From NCBI RefSeq assembly GCF_004153685.1, contig NZ_SDQD01000002.1:372001-436000 (forward strand): DNA of 64,000 bases, read 5' to 3'. The position numbers and the translations under genes were made by a program. The DNA is from Pollutimonas harenae. GTDB taxonomy: Bacteria > Pseudomonadota > Gammaproteobacteria > Burkholderiales > Burkholderiaceae_B. The notes beneath the pieces are model-generated. The model searched no databases, was not told the DNA's origin, and saw only the letters and a program-made list of their open reading frames with translations. How positions within the stretch are numbered: the stretch's first letter is position 1; every line of letters starts with the position of its first letter. Of the stretch, positions 35,890 through 44,504 are shown in pieces.

Positions 35890-36252
35890 TTAATTGATGC
35901 TGCTGGAGCCTTTGTGTTGTTCTTGAGCTTGCAAAATCAAGGCCTCCAGATGAGGTGATGTTTGCAGTGCCAGCACAGAGGCTTGCGGGTCGGCATTGTC
36001 TCTTTCCAGGCTGAGCTTGATGCTTTGGCCCTCGAAGGCGTCGGGGTTGGCCTGGATTTGCACATATTGCTTCAAGAGACGGTCGACTGCCTTTTGTGCT
36101 TCGTGCAGCTGCACGGCGAGGCTGGCTTCGGTATGGAGCTTGAATTGCTGCTCTATGGTTTTTGCCAGGTCCCAGCTGAAGAACATGAGCGCTTGCTGGC
36201 CATGGCATTCGGGGTGCAGAAAGCCCCAGGATTCATTATTGACGGATTTCAA
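35890..36252 (-). CDS. orphan protein, paralogue of its downstream neighbour (120 aa)
   Basis: Not recognised. It starts MKSVNNESWGFLHPECHGQQAL and continues with a long helix (DLAKTIEQQFKLHTEASLAV) and AVDRLLKQYVQI. It aligns by eye with the 113-residue product of the next gene over ~70 residues at the N-terminus and diverges after the GQ-x-I(K/E)(L/I) motif. It lies between that gene (45 nt) and the exported 164-residue protein (9 nt), so all three are probably one transcript. Confidence 0.6.
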   Translation of the reverse strand: MKSVNNESWGFLHPECHGQQALMFFSWDLAKTIEQQFKLHTEASLAVQLHEAQKAVDRLLKQYVQIQANPDAFEGQSIKLSLERDNADPQASVLALQTSPHLEALILQAQEQHKGSSSIN

Positions 36253-36261
36253 ATTGCTTCT

Positions 36262-36756
36262 TTAAGGTTTTGCAGTTCGGTGTTTGATGGTCTTTCCGTC
36301 GTAAGTATAAACGTCGATTTTGCCGGGCGCACTGTAGCTGGGTGTTTGCAGGGTAAGCAAACGGCCTCGGGCGCTCACCTTGATTTGATCTGAACATGAA
36401 CCGAATTCGGGCGAGAGGGTGTAGCCCGATTCTTGCAGGGCGATCCAGCGGTAGGTGACAGGACAACCGTTGTTGCCGTCATTGATGGAAATAAGCGCTA
36501 TCTGGGCTTTGGGTGTGCTGAAGGCATACGTGATATTGAGTATGCCGGTGATGGCGGGACTTACGTCGATCTTGTCGATGCGCAACCGTGATTCGTACAC
36601 GTATTCGCTGGGTGCGACATCCAGCGTACCGTAAGGGGTCGATAAGTGCAGGCGTGATGGACTGACTGGCCATGTAGAAGGCGAGGTGGCTGCAGCAATG
36701 GTACTGAAAAAGGTAACGACTATGGCTGCCAGTAGCTTGGTAAATAGCATGGGCAT
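36262..36756 (-). CDS. exported hypothetical protein (164 aa)
   Basis: Not recognised. N-terminal signal peptide MPMLFTKLLAAIVVTFFSTIAAA with likely cleavage after AAA-T. The mature ~140 residues are beta-rich and contain two cysteines (NGCPVTYRW, FGSCSDQIKV) that could form a disulfide in the periplasm, consistent with secretion. GGGGTTT lies upstream of the ATG. It is first in a probable transcript with the two paralogous orphan genes. Confidence 0.65.
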   Translation of the reverse strand: MPMLFTKLLAAIVVTFFSTIAAATSPSTWPVSPSRLHLSTPYGTLDVAPSEYVYESRLRIDKIDVSPAITGILNITYAFSTPKAQIALISINDGNNGCPVTYRWIALQESGYTLSPEFGSCSDQIKVSARGRLLTLQTPSYSAPGKIDVYTYDGKTIKHRTAKP

Positions 36757-36807
36757 GGTGAAACCCCGTTTACAAACGAAGCCTGAATCAAACGGCTCAG
36801 GAAAACG

Positions 36808-36840
36808 TTACAAAAATTGCGCAATATGTGAGCTTTGTAA
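36808..36840. promoter_or_regulatory. palindromic region upstream of the exported protein
   Basis: ATTGCGCAAT (36816-36825) is a perfect 10-bp palindrome, flanked by TTACAAA (36808-36814) and TTTGTAA (36834-36840). The region is AT-rich and 50-85 nt before the gene start, so it is an operator candidate for an unknown regulator. Confidence 0.35.
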
Positions 36841-36904
36841 GTGCTATTACATTTCATTTTTGTCTGATACGCAAGCGGGGAAAGAAATAAGACTAAATAC
36901 TTTT

Positions 36905-37102
36905 CTATTTACTTATAAGCATCAGATATATAAAAGCTATTGCCATCAGGAAAAAATATACAGCCACGCCTGCAATGACGCTGGTAGTGAAAGTTTTTAT
37001 TTTTTGCTTCAGGGTTTGGCGGCCGTCAGTTTTGTAACGGGCATGCCACCACCATGTACCCGCCGCAGCAGCCATACTCAGCAAAATTATCCAGATCTTC
37101 AT
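36905..37102 (-). CDS. small two-helix membrane protein (65 aa)
   Basis: Not recognised. Two hydrophobic segments (IWIILLSMAAAAGTWWW at residues ~3-19 and VIAGVAVYFFLMAIAFIYLML at ~42-62) flank a basic loop RYKTDGRQTLKQKIKTF. There is no strong ribosome site, so the call depends on the coherent membrane pattern. Confidence 0.45.
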   Translation of the reverse strand: MKIWIILLSMAAAAGTWWWHARYKTDGRQTLKQKIKTFTTSVIAGVAVYFFLMAIAFIYLMLISK

Positions 37103-37296
37103 GGTCGCATTTTAGCGACAAAGCCTTACGCAGGCAGATGGCGGGTATTTGCTGTGTAAGTTTTACGTAAGTTTCAAATTGTATTTCTAATACTCGGCGC
37201 AATACATACACATACTCTGTGCCTTTGCAGTGCTCCAAGTCGGCGCAGACCGATATCAAGAAACAAGCCATTTGACTTATTTAAAGGAGTTCATGG

Positions 37297-38643
37297 ATGG
37301 ACGACAAAACCCAAAACAAGACCGGAGGCGTGAATCGCCGGTCAATGCTTAAGATGGGCGCGGCAGGCAGTGCCTTGCTGGCCGGCGCACCCAAAATGGC
37401 CTTAGCGGCCGAAGAGAAAAAACCAATAGGAAATTTTCCAGCCGGGACCGAGGGCGATTCCGTTTTCATCGGTTTGACGCTCGACATTACCGGACCGTAC
37501 TCGGCTCAGGGAGCTGACCAGCAGAAGGGCTATGAGTTGGCCATTGAGCAACTGAATGCCGGGGCAGAAGAAATCAAGAAAATTTCTCCACTGACCAAAA
37601 AGGGTGTGCTGGGCAAAACCGTCAAGTTTGGGGTGGCTGACGCCGAAACCAAGCCTAATACGGCAGTGCAGGCGGCCAGCCGTTTTATTCACGACGACAA
37701 GGCCATGATGATCTCGGGCAGCACCAGCAGCGCAGTTGCCATTGCTTTGCAAAAAGTCTGCGATCGTGAGCGCACAATTTATTTGCCCGCCATCAGCGGC
37801 TCGAACGAGACCACTGGCGTAGATTGCCAGCGCTATGGTTTCCGCCTATGTTATTTTGCCTATACGGCCTGCAAGGCCATTGCGCCTGTGCTGGCCAAGT
37901 CGCTGGGTAAGGATCGCAAGGCCATCTACCTTGTGCCTGACTATACCTACGGCCATACCACCTACGACTCCATGGTCGAGTTCACCGAGAAACAGGGCTG
38001 GACAACCGTAGGCGAGCAGGTGCACCCCTTGGGCGCAAAAGACTACAGCTCATTCCTGATCAACATTGCCAATAGCGGCGCCGATACGCTAGTCGTCATT
38101 GCCTATGGCGCTGATGCCGCCAACTCGATCAAGCAAGCCAAGCAGTTTGGCTTGCTCGAGAAGATGAACATCGTGGTGCCTTACATGTCGGCCTTCCTGG
38201 AGAAGGAAATCGGGGCCGAGATCATGGGTGGTGTATATGGCGCTACCGGCTTTTGGTGGACCCTGCAAGACCAATACCCGGTTGCCAAGGACTTCGTCAC
38301 TGCATTCGAGAAAAAATACAATGCCAAGCCGCGTGATTCGGCGTACATCGCTTACTTGACTACCGCGCTCTGGGCGGATGCGGTCGAGCGGGCAGGAACC
38401 TTCTACCCACCTGACGTGATCAAGGCCTACGAGGCTGGCGAAGTACGTCAAGGCCCGGTCGGAGATGTCAGCTTCCGCGCGGAAGATCACCAGGGCATCA
38501 TCAACTTCCCCATCGTCAAGGGGAAGAAAAAAGAAGATATGCAGAATCCCGACGATTACTTCGAGATCGTGGAAGTGGTTAACGGCAAGGAAGCTCTCCC
38601 CGATGTGGGTGTGTTGGGCTGCAAATTGGGCCCATACGTCTAA
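37297..38643 (+). CDS. branched-chain-amino-acid-type ABC transporter binding protein (Tat-exported)
   Basis: A 448-residue periplasmic receptor, type-I fold of the LivJ/urea/amide receptor group. A twin-arginine signal NRRSMLKMGAAGSALLAG is followed by AALA cleavage; Tat export is uncommon for Liv receptors. The mature protein begins VFIGLTLDITGPYSAQGADQQKGYELA and includes MMISGSTSSAVAIALQKVC and VVIAYGADAANSIKQAKQFG. AAAGGAG is 7 nt before ATG 37297; an ATG four bases upstream is out of frame. It heads a complete importer operon. The ligand is unknown: short-chain amides, urea or amino acids are all possible. Confidence 0.88.
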   Translation: MDDKTQNKTGGVNRRSMLKMGAAGSALLAGAPKMALAAEEKKPIGNFPAGTEGDSVFIGLTLDITGPYSAQGADQQKGYELAIEQLNAGAEEIKKISPLTKKGVLGKTVKFGVADAETKPNTAVQAASRFIHDDKAMMISGSTSSAVAIALQKVCDRERTIYLPAISGSNETTGVDCQRYGFRLCYFAYTACKAIAPVLAKSLGKDRKAIYLVPDYTYGHTTYDSMVEFTEKQGWTTVGEQVHPLGAKDYSSFLINIANSGADTLVVIAYGADAANSIKQAKQFGLLEKMNIVVPYMSAFLEKEIGAEIMGGVYGATGFWWTLQDQYPVAKDFVTAFEKKYNAKPRDSAYIAYLTTALWADAVERAGTFYPPDVIKAYEAGEVRQGPVGDVSFRAEDHQGIINFPIVKGKKKEDMQNPDDYFEIVEVVNGKEALPDVGVLGCKLGPYV

Positions 38644-38680
38644 CAAAACAACGACAACAACAAAGAATGGCTGAACAGGC

Positions 38681-38699
38681 GCCCTGCACGGGGCAGGGC
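38681..38699 (+). repeat. stem-loop between receptor and permease genes
   Basis: GCCCTGC / GCAGGGC with 5-nt loop and no T-run. Its position after a binding-protein gene suits an mRNA-stabilising element that keeps receptor levels above permease levels. Confidence 0.5.
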
Positions 38700-38748
38700 C
38701 GCTTGTCCAGATCATTCCGGGTGCGCTACATGTAAAGGAGGAACTTGA

Positions 38749-39624
38749 ATGCCGAGCATGTCGTTGTTCTTATCACAGCTATTCAACGGACTGGCAACCG
38801 GTCTGTTGCTGGCACTTATCAGTACGGGTTTGACGATTATCTACGGCACGCTCGGGGTTGTTAACTTTGCGCATGGCGCCTTGTTTGTGGTGGGGGCGTA
38901 TGCCGGCTTCACTGCATACGGACTGACAGAGTCCTTTGTTGTCGCCATTGCCGCTGGCTCCTTGGTGGCCTTGGTGGTCGGGCTCATCATCGAGCGCGGT
39001 CTCATGCGTCAATACTATGGCCGTCCACCCGAAGACCAGATATTGGTCACTTTCGGTATAGGGATCATATTGGTCGAGCTGGTCCGGTCCATTTATGGTG
39101 GGATCAGCCTGTCGGTGCCTACCCCGGAGTGGGGGCAGGGCATTGCACACATCGGATCGTTGATCTATCCGCTGTATCGCCTGCAGGCGCTGGGCATTGC
39201 CGTAGCCACGCTGGGGGTGCTGTATTACGTGCTGTACCGCACCAGCCTGGGCCTTATCGTGCGGGCAGGTATCGAAGATGCCCAGATGGTCAATGCATTG
39301 GGCATCAACGTCAAACGCACCTTTTTACTCGTGTTTGGTATTGGCGCCATGGCGGCTGGCTATGCGGGTGTCATCGACTCTCCCATTGTCACGCTGTCGC
39401 CCGATATGGGGCATCGAGTACTGGTTGACTCATTCGTTGTGGTGGTCATCGGTGGTGTTGGCTCCTTTCCGGGTGCAATTGTTGGCGGCATTATTGCGGG
39501 CCAAATTCTAAGTCTTACTTCTATGTTCAGTCCTGCATACTCGCATGTGATGCTGTTTGTCGTGATGGCACTGGTCCTTATTTTCCGGCCGCAGGGTCTG
39601 ATGGGACAGGAGGGTCGCGAATGA
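38749..39624 (+). CDS. livH: branched-chain-type ABC permease (LivH)
   Basis: A 291-residue inner-membrane permease with about eight helices. Family signature: LFNGLATGLLLALISTGLTIIYGTLGVVNFAHGA at the N-terminus, in separate conserved blocks; EDAQMVNALGINVKRTF is the cytoplasmic ATPase-contact loop; and FVVVVIGGVGSFPGAIVGGIIAG. AAGGAGG lies upstream. It overlaps the next gene by 4 nt (ATGA). Confidence 0.9.
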   Translation: MPSMSLFLSQLFNGLATGLLLALISTGLTIIYGTLGVVNFAHGALFVVGAYAGFTAYGLTESFVVAIAAGSLVALVVGLIIERGLMRQYYGRPPEDQILVTFGIGIILVELVRSIYGGISLSVPTPEWGQGIAHIGSLIYPLYRLQALGIAVATLGVLYYVLYRTSLGLIVRAGIEDAQMVNALGINVKRTFLLVFGIGAMAAGYAGVIDSPIVTLSPDMGHRVLVDSFVVVVIGGVGSFPGAIVGGIIAGQILSLTSMFSPAYSHVMLFVVMALVLIFRPQGLMGQEGRE

Positions 39625-41459
39625 GCACGCATCAACACTCAGGCGCATTCCTGCGTCACCGCGTTCCAGAAATGATAGTGGGCCTGTGCCTGCTTGCTGC
39701 GCCGTTTATCCTGCCGCATTTGGGCATGAGTGCAGACTTGCTGACCCGCATTCTTATCTGGGGCTTGTTTGGTCTGGGGTTTGACCTTCTGTTTGGCTAT
39801 ACGGGTTTGCTGTCGTTCGGTCAGTCAGCTTTTTATGGAACCGGGGGCTTTGTGGCTGCCTACCTGCTGACAGCGGGTATCGTGCCTCATATGCTGTTTG
39901 CCTTGCTTTGCGGTGTGGTGGTTGCCGCGCTCGCCGGCCTGGCCATTGGTTACCTGACCTTGCGTCGCACGGGCATCTATTTCGCAATGAGCACACTGGC
40001 TTTTGGCGAGATGTTCTACTTTCTTGAAAACTCCTTGTTCAAGGAGTACACCGGAGGTGAAAACGGCATTGCGGGTGTACCGCCACCAGAAATATCGCTT
40101 GGTTTCACGACCATCAATATTTCCAGTGGCTGGCCCATGTACTGGTTTGTAGCCGCGTTCTTCTTTGTCGGCTATCTGATCGCCCGTCGCATTGTACGTT
40201 CGCCGTTTGGTGCAGTGCTCAAGGCCATACGGGGCAACCCCAAGCGGGCCATGGCGCTGGGGCATTCCATACAGGGTTACAAGCTGACCGTGTTTGTGAT
40301 TGCTGCCGCCTATGGCGGTCTGGCCGGCGGCCTGCTTGGTGTGTTCCAGTCGTATATGCCGCCAGATGCCTTTGCGCTCGACACTTCCGCGCAGTTGGTC
40401 ATCCAGACAGTCATGGGCGGAGCAGGTACTTTGCTGGGCCCATTGCTGGGTGCGACCATCTGGCTGTATCTGTATGAAGGTCTGCAGCAGGTGGCCAATA
40501 TTGGTGCCTATTGGAAACTGATACTGGGCATTGTGTTCGTGGTGTTGGTCACTGTGTTCCGTCATGGTGTGGCAGGTGGTGTGCTTGACTTCATGCAGCG
40601 CCGCCGCAAAACCACCAAAGTGGTCGATGACGAAGCTGACAGCGTGTCTATGGCTCCACTGAGCATTGTGCCGCCCATCGCTAACCGACCTGGTGCGCCA
40701 GTGCTCGAAGCACGTGGCATCACCAAGCAGTACGGCGGCCTGATGGCAGTCAGTGATGTGGATTTCTCATTGTCCGAAGGTGAGATGCGTGGTGTGATCG
40801 GGCCTAACGGCGCGGGCAAATCCACCTTCTTTGCCATGCTGGCCGGCGAGCTGCCCACCACCAAGGGTCAAGTGTTTTTCCGAGGTCAGGAAATCACCGG
40901 CATCGGCGTCACTGCAGTTTGCCAGTTGGGCATGAGCAAAAGCTACCAGATCAATCAGCTTTTCGAGGCCTTGACCGTCCGGCAAAATGCCGCCATACCT
41001 GTGCTGGCGCGTAGCCGGGGCAAGTTCCGCACCGATATGTTGCGCAGCCTGCATCGCTCGGAGGGGCTGGATGAGCAGGTCAATGCCGCCATAGAGCTGG
41101 TTGGCCTCAGGCACCAGGCCGATACTCTGGTGTCCGAGCTGTCGTATGGTGAAAAACGTCGCCTGGAAATCGGGTTGGCGCTGGCCACTGGCGCAAACGT
41201 GTTGCTGTTCGACGAACCTCTTGCAGGTTTGGGGCCAGAAGAACGTGTGCACGTCGTTGCGCTGCTTAAATCAATACGCAAAGGCCGCAGCATGGTGATT
41301 GTCGAACACGACATGGATGCCATGTTTGAACTGGCTGAGCGCATTACCGTACTTTATGAAGGCCGTAAGCTGGCGGAAGGCACTCCGGATGAAATCCGGT
41401 CGAGTCCGGCAGTCCAGGCAGCATATCTCGGAGGGATGGACGAGCATGAGTCTGCTTGA
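39621..41459 (+). CDS. fused permease-ATPase (LivM-LivG) of the same transporter
   Basis: A 612-residue fusion. Residues ~15-330 are a LivM permease (LLTRILIWGLFGLGFDLLFG, SFGQSAFYGTGGF, and GNPKRAMALGHSIQGYKL as coupling loop). A linker of ~30 residues (RRRKTTKVVDDEADS) leads to a complete LivG ATPase from ~355: Walker A GPNGAGKST near 393, signature LSYGEKRRLEIGLAL near 505, Walker B VLLFDEPLAGLGPEE. The frame is continuous across the junction. In most bacteria these are two genes. It overlaps livF by 14 nt. Confidence 0.9.
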   Translation: MSTHQHSGAFLRHRVPEMIVGLCLLAAPFILPHLGMSADLLTRILIWGLFGLGFDLLFGYTGLLSFGQSAFYGTGGFVAAYLLTAGIVPHMLFALLCGVVVAALAGLAIGYLTLRRTGIYFAMSTLAFGEMFYFLENSLFKEYTGGENGIAGVPPPEISLGFTTINISSGWPMYWFVAAFFFVGYLIARRIVRSPFGAVLKAIRGNPKRAMALGHSIQGYKLTVFVIAAAYGGLAGGLLGVFQSYMPPDAFALDTSAQLVIQTVMGGAGTLLGPLLGATIWLYLYEGLQQVANIGAYWKLILGIVFVVLVTVFRHGVAGGVLDFMQRRRKTTKVVDDEADSVSMAPLSIVPPIANRPGAPVLEARGITKQYGGLMAVSDVDFSLSEGEMRGVIGPNGAGKSTFFAMLAGELPTTKGQVFFRGQEITGIGVTAVCQLGMSKSYQINQLFEALTVRQNAAIPVLARSRGKFRTDMLRSLHRSEGLDEQVNAAIELVGLRHQADTLVSELSYGEKRRLEIGLALATGANVLLFDEPLAGLGPEERVHVVALLKSIRKGRSMVIVEHDMDAMFELAERITVLYEGRKLAEGTPDEIRSSPAVQAAYLGGMDEHESA

Positions 41460-42150
41460 GGTCGATAAAATCAATAGCTACTATGGGGATTCCCATATCC
41501 TGTTCGACGTGTCGATGCGCGTGGAAGAGAACGAAGTGGTGGCTTTGCTGGGGCGAAATGGCGCCGGCAAGAGCACTACACTCAAGTCCCTGATGGGGAT
41601 GGTGCAAACCAAAAGTGGCACTATCCGTCATAACGGCACTGAGGTTCAGCATCTTCCTCCGTATCAGTTGGCCAGGCGTGGCATACAGCTTGTTCCCGAA
41701 GAGCGGCGCGTCTTCGGGTCAATTACCGTGCAGGAAAACCTGCAGCTGGCGGCGATGTCTGCAGAGCGGGCGCGTTCGCTGGATGAAATCTACGAAACGT
41801 TTCCACGTTTGGCCGAGCGCCGGCGCAATCGTGGAAAGCAGTTGTCGGGAGGAGAACAGCAAATGCTGGCGATTGCGCGAGCCATGATACGCAATGCCAA
41901 TATCATCATGCTGGATGAACCTTTCGAAGGTCTGGCGCCCTTGATCGTGCGCGACCTTATCGAAGTATGCCGTCGGCTTGCCGAAGCCGGCAATACTATT
42001 GTCATTGTTGAACAAAACGTGCGGGCAGCCCTTTCGCTGGCTGATCGTTGTTACCTGATCAATAACGGGCATATGGTTTTTGAAGGCACTCCGACGCAAC
42101 TCCAGGAGGACAACAGCGTCATCGAGAAATACCTGGGTGTAAAGGTATAA
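41446..42150 (+). CDS. livF: branched-chain-type ABC ATPase (LivF)
   Basis: A 234-residue second ATPase: Walker A GRNGAGKSTTLKSLMG, Q-loop region LVPEERRVFGSITVQENL, signature LSGGEQQMLAIARAM, Walker B IIMLDEPFEGLAPL, and VIVEQNVRAAL, all LivF-typical. ATG 41446 has GGAGGG at -15 to -10 and overlaps the end of the fusion gene by 14 nt. It closes the operon and is followed by a terminator. Confidence 0.92.
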   Translation: MSLLEVDKINSYYGDSHILFDVSMRVEENEVVALLGRNGAGKSTTLKSLMGMVQTKSGTIRHNGTEVQHLPPYQLARRGIQLVPEERRVFGSITVQENLQLAAMSAERARSLDEIYETFPRLAERRRNRGKQLSGGEQQMLAIARAMIRNANIIMLDEPFEGLAPLIVRDLIEVCRRLAEAGNTIVIVEQNVRAALSLADRCYLINNGHMVFEGTPTQLQEDNSVIEKYLGVKV

Positions 42151-42171
42151 GGGCGTTTTTTTCCTTCCATA

Positions 42172-42202
42172 GAAAAGGGCAGCTCTTGAGGCTGCCCTTT
42201 TC
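42172..42202. terminator. intrinsic terminator after livF
   Basis: GAAAAGGGCAGC / GCTGCCCTTTTC, 12-bp stem with loop TCTTGAG; T-run on the right arm and A-run on the left, so it can act both ways. Confidence 0.85.
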
Positions 42203-42300
42203 ATTCTTTACCGAAGTATTATATTGGCTTGCAGCGTTGTTGCGCATGCAGGGGCTGTCGTACGCTGGCCTTCGCTTTTTTGTATCTCGAGGTTTTCTTT

Positions 42301-42975
42301 ATGCCGCTTACCCCAGGCGCTGATTCGGCCGAGCCCGAAAACGATGTCGTTGGCAGCGCCGACGCCCGCCCTGTGAATTATCAGCTGGATTACATTGCAT
42401 CCAGCAAACTACCGACACCGTGGGCGGAGTTTTCCATTCATATCTTTGTAGATCCCGCCACCAGCAAAGAGCATCTTGCACTGACTTTGGGCGATGTAAG
42501 CGATGGCAAGCCAGTATTGGCCCGTGTGCACTCCGAATGCCTGACGGGCGATGCGCTGTTCAGTCAGCGCTGCGATTGCGGAGCACAACTCGAAACTGCC
42601 TTGCGCGCCATTGCCACCGAGGGGCGTGGCGTCTTGCTGTATTTGCGCCAGGAAGGGCGGGGTATAGGTTTGGTCAATAAAATTCGTGCCTATCAGCTGC
42701 AAGACGCAGGCGCCGATACGGTCGAGGCCAACGAACGCCTGGGTTTCCCCGCAGATATGCGTCGCTATGATTTATGTAAACCCATGCTTGCCAAGTTCGG
42801 CATATCGGCTTTGCGGCTCATGACGAACAACCCTCGCAAAGTGCGGGCTATGGAAAAAATTGGTGTGCAGGTGTCCGAGCGTATTCCCATACAGGTCAAC
42901 CGCAACCCTTTTAACGAAAACTACCTGAGCACCAAGGCAACCAAGCTTGGGCATTGGCTGAAAGAACGCTTGTAG
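42301..42975 (+). CDS. ribA: GTP cyclohydrolase II
   Basis: A 224-residue first enzyme of riboflavin synthesis, opening GTP to the pyrimidine precursor. Zinc cysteines are in [19 protein letters not shown], and the active site in [23 protein letters not shown], shown in parts. It is RibA only, with no fused RibB domain. ATG 42301 has GAGGT upstream; 24 more codons are open but unsupported. There is no FMN riboswitch-like structure in the short leader. It is convergent with dbpA. Confidence 0.95.
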   Translation: MPLTPGADSAEPENDVVGSADARPVNYQLDYIASSKLPTPWAEFSIHIFVDPATSKEHLALTLGDVSDGKPVLARVHSECLTGDALFSQRCDCGAQLETALRAIATEGRGVLLYLRQEGRGIGLVNKIRAYQLQDAGADTVEANERLGFPADMRRYDLCKPMLAKFGISALRLMTNNPRKVRAMEKIGVQVSERIPIQVNRNPFNENYLSTKATKLGHWLKERL

Positions 42976-43027
42976 CAGCGTTGCCCGGTTTCATGGCTGA
43001 CGAGCACGCCAGTGCGGGCTGCTTGGT

Positions 43028-44419
43028 TCAGACTTCAGCCATGAAGCGCATCTTGAATCGCCGACCCTTGATGCTGCCGCTGCTCAGCTTTGCGTAGGCT
43101 TGCCTGGCAATACCTCGCTCAAGTGCGACGAAGCTGACGAATTCCAGAATATTGATTTTGCCAATCTGCGCGCCGGCAATACCGGCGTCTTTCGTCAAGG
43201 CGCCCAGCAAGTCGCCCGGCCGTAGTTTATCTTTTTTGCCGCCCTGTATGCAGAGGGTGACCATCGGGGCCCGCAGGCGGCCGCCTGGTGCGGGCTTCAG
43301 TGATTTCAGGTTGGACCACACAATGGCTTGCCCCTGATATTGTTCAATCTGATTGACCCAGCGCATTTCGTAGCCGGCGCACAGGCTCAGGGCCAGTCCC
43401 TTGGCCTCACCACGGCCCGTGCGCCCTATGCGGTGAATGTGCACTTCAGGATCGGGTGTGATCTCTACATTGATGACGGCATCCAGCGCATCGATATCCA
43501 GGCCGCGTGCGGCCACATCGGTAGCAACCAGGACGGAACAGCTGCGATTGGAAAATTGAATCAGCACGTCTTCGCGATCGCGCTGCTCGAGGTCGCCATG
43601 CAGTGCCAGTGCACTGAAACCACGCGACTCAAGGTAAGCCTCCAGCTCCCTGCATTGCGCCTTGGTATTGCAAAAGGCCAGGGTTGAGTCAGGTCTGAAA
43701 TGTTCCAGCAGCTGGGCGACCGCACTATGGCGTTTGTCGGCGTCTATTTCATAGAATCGCTGTTCTATCTGGCCGGCATCATGCACTGATTCAACTTTGA
43801 CTTCTGCGGGTTTGTTCAAAAAGCGCGCACTGGCCTTGCGGATGTCATCGGCGTAGGTGGCTGAAAACAGCAAGGTTTGCCGTATGCCGGGGCAGGCACC
43901 AACGACTTTGGCTACATCGTCATAGAAACCCATGTCCAGCATGCGGTCAGCTTCGTCCAGTACCAGCGTGTTCAGGCCCGAGAAATCGACGCTATCGCGC
44001 TCGATGTGATCCATCAGGCGGCCTGGCGTACCTACGATGATATGGGCGCCGAACTTCAATGATTCGATCTGTGGCCGGATAGGCGTGCCCCCGCACAGTG
44101 TCAGAACCTTGATATTGCCAATGGCGCGGGCGAGCCGACGCAGTTCATTGGCGACTTGCTCACTGAGTTCGCGGGTAGGGCAAAGCACCAGTGCCTGGAT
44201 GCGATAGGCTGTTGCGTCGAGTTTATGAACAATGCCCAGCCCGAACGCAGCGGTTTTGCCACTGCCGGTCTTGGCCTGGGCGATCAAGTCTTGGCCGGCC
44301 AGTATCAGCGGCAGGCTTTGCGCCTGTATGGGCGTCATCGCCTGATAATCCAGTGTTCCCAGATTATCGAGTATGGCAGGAGAGAGAGGCAGGCTGGAGA
44401 AGGAAAGAGGGGTGGTCAC
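43028..44419 (-). CDS. dbpA: ATP-dependent RNA helicase DbpA
   Basis: A 463-residue DEAD-box helicase involved in assembly of the 50S subunit. Motifs: Q-motif MTPIQAQSLPLIL, I AKTGSGKTAAFG, II VLDEADRMLDMGF, III FSATY, VI HRIGRTGRGEAKG. The C-terminal ~75 residues form the DbpA RNA-binding domain (DKLRPGDLLGALTKDAGI, SIKGRRFKMRFM) that recognises 23S rRNA helix 92. A hairpin sits 24 nt before the start. Confidence 0.95.
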   Translation of the reverse strand: MTTPLSFSSLPLSPAILDNLGTLDYQAMTPIQAQSLPLILAGQDLIAQAKTGSGKTAAFGLGIVHKLDATAYRIQALVLCPTRELSEQVANELRRLARAIGNIKVLTLCGGTPIRPQIESLKFGAHIIVGTPGRLMDHIERDSVDFSGLNTLVLDEADRMLDMGFYDDVAKVVGACPGIRQTLLFSATYADDIRKASARFLNKPAEVKVESVHDAGQIEQRFYEIDADKRHSAVAQLLEHFRPDSTLAFCNTKAQCRELEAYLESRGFSALALHGDLEQRDREDVLIQFSNRSCSVLVATDVAARGLDIDALDAVINVEITPDPEVHIHRIGRTGRGEAKGLALSLCAGYEMRWVNQIEQYQGQAIVWSNLKSLKPAPGGRLRAPMVTLCIQGGKKDKLRPGDLLGALTKDAGIAGAQIGKINILEFVSFVALERGIARQAYAKLSSGSIKGRRFKMRFMAEV

Positions 44420-44442
44420 GGTTGGGCGCTTTAGAGCTCTAT

Positions 44443-44472
44443 GGTGTCCGCCCGGGATTGGACGGACACCAG
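44443..44472 (-). repeat. hairpin in the dbpA leader
   Basis: TGGTGTCCG / CGGACACCA, perfect 9-bp stem with a 12-nt loop, 24 nt upstream of the dbpA ATG and 32 nt beyond the azoR stop. There is no T-run in the direction of transcription, so it is not a normal terminator. Confidence 0.5.
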
Positions 44473-44504
44473 AACATAGGCCCGATTGTACTGCCTGTCG
44501 TTAA

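Noticed and set aside
39825-40565. A 246-codon minus-strand frame opposite the LivM part of the fusion gene
   Set aside because: Shadow frame, His/Gln-rich composition typical of antisense translation.
42976-43027. Possible riboflavin-related regulatory RNA near ribA
   Set aside because: Neither the leader of ribA nor the gap after it shows the conserved FMN riboswitch core.
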